Below, piece by piece: positions 59,823-64,000 of a DNA stretch of 64,000 bases. The notes below the pieces were generated by a model. The model ran no database searches, was not told the DNA's origin, and saw only the letters and a list, made by a program, of their open reading frames with translations. Numbering within the stretch: position 1 is the first letter of the stretch; each line of letters begins with the position of its first letter. The position numbers and the translations under genes were made by a program. The stretch comes from Primula veris (lineage: Eukaryota; Streptophyta; Magnoliopsida; Ericales; Primulaceae): NCBI GenBank assembly GCA_963682055.1, contig OY821750.1:3846501-3910500 (forward strand). Direction: 5' to 3'.

Positions 59823-60310
59823 ATTGACTTTTTTTAGCTTTTTCAAATTTTCTTAGGTTTTTTAGATTTTCGGAATTTTTTGTTTTATTTTTTTCCATTT
59901 TTTTGTTATTTTTTAGATTTTTTCCTATTTATTTATATTTTTATTGGTTAATTAGATTTTAGTTTTTTCAAATTTTCTTGGGTTTTTTAGATTTTTCGGA
60001 ATTTTTTTTTTATTTTTTCCATTTTTTTGTTATTTTTTAGATTTTTTCCTATTTATTTATATTTTTATTGGTTAATTATATTTTAGCTTTTTCAAATTTT
60101 CTTGGGTTTTTTAGATTTTTCGGAATTTTTTGTTATATTTTTTCCATTTTTTTGTTATTTTTTAGATTTTTTCCTATTTATTTATATTTTTATTGGTTAA
60201 TTAGATTTTAGATTTTTCAAATTTTCTTGGGTTTTTTAGATTTTTCGGATTTTTTTATTTTTTCATTTTTGTTATTTTTTAGAATTTTTCGTGTTTTTTC
60301 CTTTTTTTTT
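59823..60310. repeat. 125-bp tandem array, about 3.9 copies
   Basis: TTCAAATTTTCTT starts at 59,842, 59,967, 60,091 and 60,216. Each unit is T-rich and carries GGTTTTTTAGATTTTTCGGA, TTTTTTGTTATTTTTTAGA and CCTATTTATTTATATTTTTATTGGTTA-type words. The units are very similar, so the array is recent compared with its host element. Confidence 0.92.
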
Positions 60311-60789
60311 ATTGGTTAGTAGATAGAATTTGACTAATTATTAAATAATTTTGAAAGAATATACCTATAATTAATAATAGTTATAATACTGGTATTATAA
60401 ATAATATAGAGAGAGGCTCCGTAAACCATTTACAACTTTATTTGCGGGGTAATCGTTTCTCCCAATTTTACTGGATATGTGGAAAAAGTTATCCCAAAAA
60501 AAATGTTTTACGTTAAACCAATCACCCGGAAAATCTATTTTACCCGTAAATGTTTGTTTACTCCCATTTTACAACAAAACAAACAGAGTCATAGTGTAAT
60601 CACAAGAACATTTGTTCTGGTATATATATTGATATTTATTATATATAGATTGATATTTATTACATTTGGAGTAATAACATTGCATCCACCTTTAATTGGA
60701 ACATAGTAGTATTTTTAAATTTTAAAATATATAATTTAAAATTTTAGTAGTAAACAATCTATGGTTCTATATTAATCGGATTCAAATTC

Positions 60790-61180
60790 TCTACCATTTA
60801 TAATGCACTCACAACCTCTAAATTTTTATTTAACGGATGAAATTAAAACAATCAAATTGTATAGATTTATACGTGAGTTTTGTAATTTTCTTTTTATATA
60901 ATTTTAATATACAAAATACAAATTATGGTTTTGTAAATTAAAAACTAACTTTACAACACAATAAAAACTCAAACAAAATTATAGAATCCTAGTTGATACT
61001 AGCATAAATTGAAGTATTATTTAAAAATACTAAAAAAATTAATAATTTTAATATATCTTATTTTATATATTAAAATTATATAAAAATAAAATTATAAAAC
61101 TCATGCATAAATCTAGACCATTGAATCGTTTTAATTTTAACTGTTAAATAAAACTCTAATAATTACACTATAAAGTTTAA
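60790..61180. mobile_element. MITE-like element with about 100-bp inverted arms
   Basis: The left arm (TTTTTATTTAACGGATG, ATAGATTTATACGTGAGTTTT, TTTTTATATAATTTTAATATA) is matched in inverse order by the right arm (61,055-61,160). Pairing covers about 90-100 bp with scattered mismatches around a 150-bp centre. No coding content; target duplication not identified. Its right edge abuts the LTR of the next element. Confidence 0.7.
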
Positions 61181-61192
61181 ATAATTTGAATA

Positions 61193-61417
61193 TGTTGTAA
61201 ATACAACTATTAGCTATAGATATTAGGAAGAGAGAAATAGACAGAGAAGGGGAACAATATTGTATTAATCAGTATGAATGAATATATGAATACAAGACCA
61301 TTAACCCTTTTTATATAGATATAGCGGTAGCGTTACAAGCTCACTCAGGCCTAACTAAATTTTATAAAATATAAGTCCAAGACATCCAGGTAGAACATTC
61401 TAGAGCCTTCTACAACA
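61193..61417 (-). repeat. 3' LTR of the decayed Copia element
   Basis: Starts TG (61193) and ends ...TACAACA (61417) on the plus strand, forming the TGTTGTA / TACAACA terminal inverted pair; CTCCCCCTTG next to it is the complement of the polypurine tract. Confidence 0.75.
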
Positions 61418-61589
61418 CTCCCCCTTGACGTCTTGAGTTCTTCGTCTTCATGCAGTCGATCTGAGTCGAGTTCATTCGCAGTGCTAAACACATAAAAATC
61501 TTAGGGCAGGAAAAAAAAGTGTGGGACAAAATCGGTACCTAGGACAAACTGTATAACCGAATGATATATGTCGAAATACTATGTAAGTA

Positions 61590-61930
61590 ACTAACCCCAA
61601 AACAGTGTGGCTCATCAAAACCTTTCCAGAGCAAACCCAATGGGAAAATCTCTGATCGAAGGAAAAATAGTGCAACGGTGATAGTAGTAGAGGATTAACC
61701 TCAAAATAGGTGTCTCATCAAAACCTTGCCAGAGTAAACCCAGTGGAAAAAAACCTCTGATCGAATGACAAAATAGTACACAGTGGTAAGAAGTATACAA
61801 CAAGATACTCTCCTTGATTTCAGAAATCCTTAGTGAGGTATAACAGGAAACGTGTCTCGTTAAAAACCTTGACAAGAAAAACCCAGTGGGAAAAAACATT
61901 GGACTAAGGACAAAAAGAGTACACAAGTAT
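61590..61930 (-). repeat. Three imperfect repeats of the Copia 3' non-coding tract
   Basis: Variants of (G)TGTCTCATCAAAACCTT..CCAG..AAACCCA(G)TGG occur at about 61,606, 61,702 and 61,852, each followed by a (G)GACAAAA...AGTAC word. Minus-strand open frames across them are not genes. Confidence 0.75.
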
Positions 61931-62130
61931 ACAACAAGATGCTCTTCCTCACTTGCACACGACAGGGTGCGAGTATTTTGAATCCGACATAAAATGTCGC
62001 TCTAAGGTAGCTTAGATAGCTTACGTAGGCCAATCGCTCGTACGTGCTTTTGAAAAGAATGCTTTGGCAGTGACTTGGTGAACAAGTCAGCGTGATTATT
62101 CTCTGAACCAACATGTTTCACTTTAATCTT

Positions 62131-62661
62131 TTAAAGCGTTTGTAGTTCATGTGTAAAGAACAAGTTTAGCGAGTTATGCTTAGTGGCATCACATTTGATG
62201 TAACTATGGTTTGCTTGATCAATAACAGTGGTGTTGTTCTCATAAATGACAACTGTTTCATCATGATTGTAAGCTAGATCACAGGTGCTTCGAATATGAC
62301 CAATAACTGCTCGAAGCCAGACACACTCTATAGTCGCCTCATAGAGTGCGAGTAGCTCAGAGTGGTTTGTCGAAGTGGCCACTATAGTATGTTTATGAGA
62401 CCTCCAGAATATCGGCGTGTTCACAATGGTAAAGACATAACCAGATTGGAAACATCCCTTGTGTGGCTCTGATAAGAAGCCAGCATTGGCATAGCCGACA
62501 AGGGTTGCGTTATTTCGAGGATCAATAGAGCTAGATTCACTCGACGCAAATGGATAGAATAAGTTCATGTCCATAGTACCTCTAAGGTAACTGAAAATAT
62601 CTTTTATGCCAGTCCAGTGACGGCGTGTTGGCACGATGCTGTGTCGAGCTAGACAATTCAC
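62131..62661 (-). pseudogene. RNase H remnant of the decayed Copia element
   Basis: An open stretch of 176 codons with the Copia RNase H pattern: LVGYANAGFLSEPHKGCFQSG (the usual Asp pair altered to Asn/Gly), IFWRSHKHTIVATSTNHSE and ATIECVWLRAVIGHI, then the conserved tail YENNTTVIDQANHSYIKCD and FFTHELQ. Changes at acidic positions suggest a dead enzyme. Confidence 0.85.
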
Positions 62662-63847
62662 AGCAAACGAGATGTCCGGTCTAGTACATTAGGCCAAGTA
62701 TAATAGTGCGCGTATTGCACCCAGATATGAACACTCAAGGCACAATATCTCTTCATCGTCCTCCTTTGGACGGAAGAGGTCCTTATTAATGTATAGAGAG
62801 TGGACGACCATGAGAGTATAAGACTGCTTAGTGTCGCTATGACTAAAGCGTCTCAACTCTTTTGGGTGTAGCTTTCTTGATGGACTAAAATTCCATCTTT
62901 ACGGTGCTCAATCTGCAGGCCGAGGGAATACCGTGTCTTCCCAAGATCTTTCATCTCGAATTCCTTCTTTAGAATTTCAGGAGTTTCGAACAACTCTTTC
63001 GAGATTCTTATGAGATTCATATCATCTACATAGACTGCGATAATCGCGTATCCTTAAGCGGATTTCTTAATGAACACGCCTGGGCATAGTTCATTATTAA
63101 CATATCTCAAGCCGATCAAGTATTCACTTAGACGGTTATACCACATCCGTCCGAATTGTTTCAATCCATATAGTGATCGTCTCAGTCTAATCGAGAACGT
63201 GTTCCGTCGCTAGAAACTACTTGATTCAGGCAACTTAAGTCCATCAGGGACTCTCATATAAATCTTTGTGTCCAGATCCCCATAGAGATACGCTGTGACA
63301 ACATACATGAGCTGCATATTTAGTTTTTCGAAAACTACTAAACTGATTAAGTAGCGGAACTTTATAACGTCCATTATGGGAGAATACGTCTCATTGTAAT
63401 CAATTTCGGGGCGTTGAGAGAAACCATGCGCATCAAGGCGAGATTTGTATCTAACAATCTCATTATTCTCATCATGCTTCCTTACGAATATCCATTTATG
63501 ACCAACTAGTCTAACATTTGGCGGTGTTGGAGCGACAGATCCAAACACCATTCGTTTCGTTAAATAATCCAATTCAGTCTGGATTGCTTGTTTCCATTGA
63601 ATCCAGTCCGTTCTTCATTGACACTCAGCAACGGTACGAGGTTCATGTCATCATTGCTCATAGTGTCAGTGGTCACTGCGTATATGAACACATCATCGAT
63701 GACAGTCTCGTTTCGCTTTAAAATATCGTCTAAACTAGTATAATCGACATATATTTTGAGGTTATCGGGATGATTAGAAATTGATGTTTCATCTGGAACA
63801 CGCTCCTCTAATACACCGGTGTGATCCTTAATGATCTCGTGTGGCAA
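62662..63847 (-). pseudogene. Reverse transcriptase remnant of the decayed Copia element
   Basis: Fragments in several frames. 63210-63572 has LVGHKWIFVRKHDENNEIVR and ARLDAHGFSQRPEIDYNETYSP-type words, typical of the Copia RT N-terminus. Further on, with stops between, are RRSLYGLKQ, MWYNRLSEYL and YVDDMNLI, which carries the RT active-site Asp pair. 63560-63847 holds the segment before RT (DETSISNHPDNL). Stops at about 63,208 and 63,055 and frame changes make it non-functional. Confidence 0.8.
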
Positions 63848-63917
63848 AACGGATGCGATAAGATTTCTCCTCTTTCCGGATAGAACATCCTTGGAACCGG
63901 ACGGCCTTTCTCTTTTC

Positions 63918-64000
63918 TCGATGGATTTCTATGGACACCTGGCTTTTCCCCACAGAGAACGAACATCCACTAATAAATTTGTTTTATAGTGTGAAGTATG
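63918..64000. other. Repeat segment shared with the TNL B breakpoint, cut by window end
   Basis: Matches about 50,190-50,280 (CACCTGGCTTTTCCCC, AATAAATTTGTTTTATAG, AAGTATG) with few differences apart from an insertion of about 10 bases at the other site. It starts exactly where the Copia remnant stops. Confidence 0.7.

Larger units (their letters stand above)
57391..60600. mobile_element. Older inverted-repeat element split by a solo LTR
   Basis: CTCTGTTTGTTTCGTAGTAA (57401-57420) pairs inversely with ATTTTACAACAAAACAAACAGAG-type sequence ending near 60,588. The pairing extends outward weakly (TATTACATATAG against the inverse of CATAGTGTAAT). Removing the solo LTR and one GAAAA leaves an element of about 1.3 kb. 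The interior includes a 125-bp tandem array. Its end words do not identify a superfamily. Confidence 0.6.
61193..63917 (-). mobile_element. Decayed short-LTR Ty1/Copia element (copy of a different family), 5' part missing
   Basis: A 225-bp 3' LTR (61193-61417; minus strand TGTTGTAGAAGGC...) follows a purine tract CAAGGGGGAG (61,418-61,427 on the plus strand as its complement). Further right, on the minus strand, come three imperfect copies of the ACC..GCCAG..AAACCCAGTGG tract typical of this Copia type, then RNase H and RT remnants. The sequence loses Copia character at about 63,917, so gag, protease, integrase and the 5' LTR are absent or outside the window. Confidence 0.85.

Noticed and set aside
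61484..62114. Three minus-strand frames of 60-100 codons
   Set aside because: They run through the repeated 3' non-coding tract of the decayed Copia element.

Overview
This is a stretch of nuclear plant DNA from a eudicot. It is AT-rich, has GT-AG introns, carries TIR-NBS-LRR (TNL) disease-resistance genes, which grasses lack, and is dominated by plant LTR retrotransposons primed by initiator tRNA-Met. I cannot name the species; nothing is bacterial, organellar or viral. No tRNA or rRNA gene was seen.

Left part (1-23,680). A young, coding-free Ty3/Gypsy-type element (1-7126, 5' end outside the window) is followed by one intact host gene on the minus strand. This is a five-exon MYB transcription factor of the SHAQKYF, zinc-knuckle (KUA1/MYBS3-like) class (8145-14,732, 335 aa). 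Its 4.3-kb first intron carries about nine tandem copies of the end of exon 1, each with the splice-donor region. Upstream lie a broken copy of the gene's start, a 1.6-kb AT-rich minisatellite, two small Helitrons inside a copy of the gene's own upstream sequence, a possible solo LTR and an inverted-repeat element.

Centre (23,681-52,766). Two TNL genes, tandem duplicates on the minus strand, are interleaved with two full-length Sirevirus-like Copia elements of one family (23,681-33,906 and 40,081-50,152). Each Copia element has two LTRs and a perfect 5-bp target-site duplication. TNL A (34,266-39,693) reads open through six exons (1217 aa) and sits between the two elements with only about 350-390 bp on each side. 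TNL B (50,351-52,357) is cut inside the NB-ARC domain and joined to foreign sequence, so it would encode a TIR-partial-NB protein of 472 aa. Next to it is the 5' remnant of an EDR4-like zinc-ribbon gene (52,573-53,216). Both Copia elements carry an extra reading frame between pol and the 3' LTR and are broken by stops and frameshifts.

Right part (53,217-64,000). This holds no convincing intact gene. It contains inverted-repeat (MITE-like) elements, a 1.9-kb solo LTR with a perfect GAAAA target duplication nested in an older inverted-repeat element, a 125-bp tandem array, and a decayed, short-LTR Copia element (61,193 to about 63,917). The last 80 bases match the foreign segment at the TNL B breakpoint.

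The most unusual signals are three. First, a palindromic 12-bp-periodic motif built on GTTGCAAC is spread through both LTRs and several internal parts of the two Sirevirus-like elements, in both orientations. Second, an exon end and its splice donor have been tandemly amplified inside the MYB intron. Third, a resistance gene is bracketed by two same-orientation copies of one retrotransposon family. All functional statements rest on motif recognition by eye; no database search was run.
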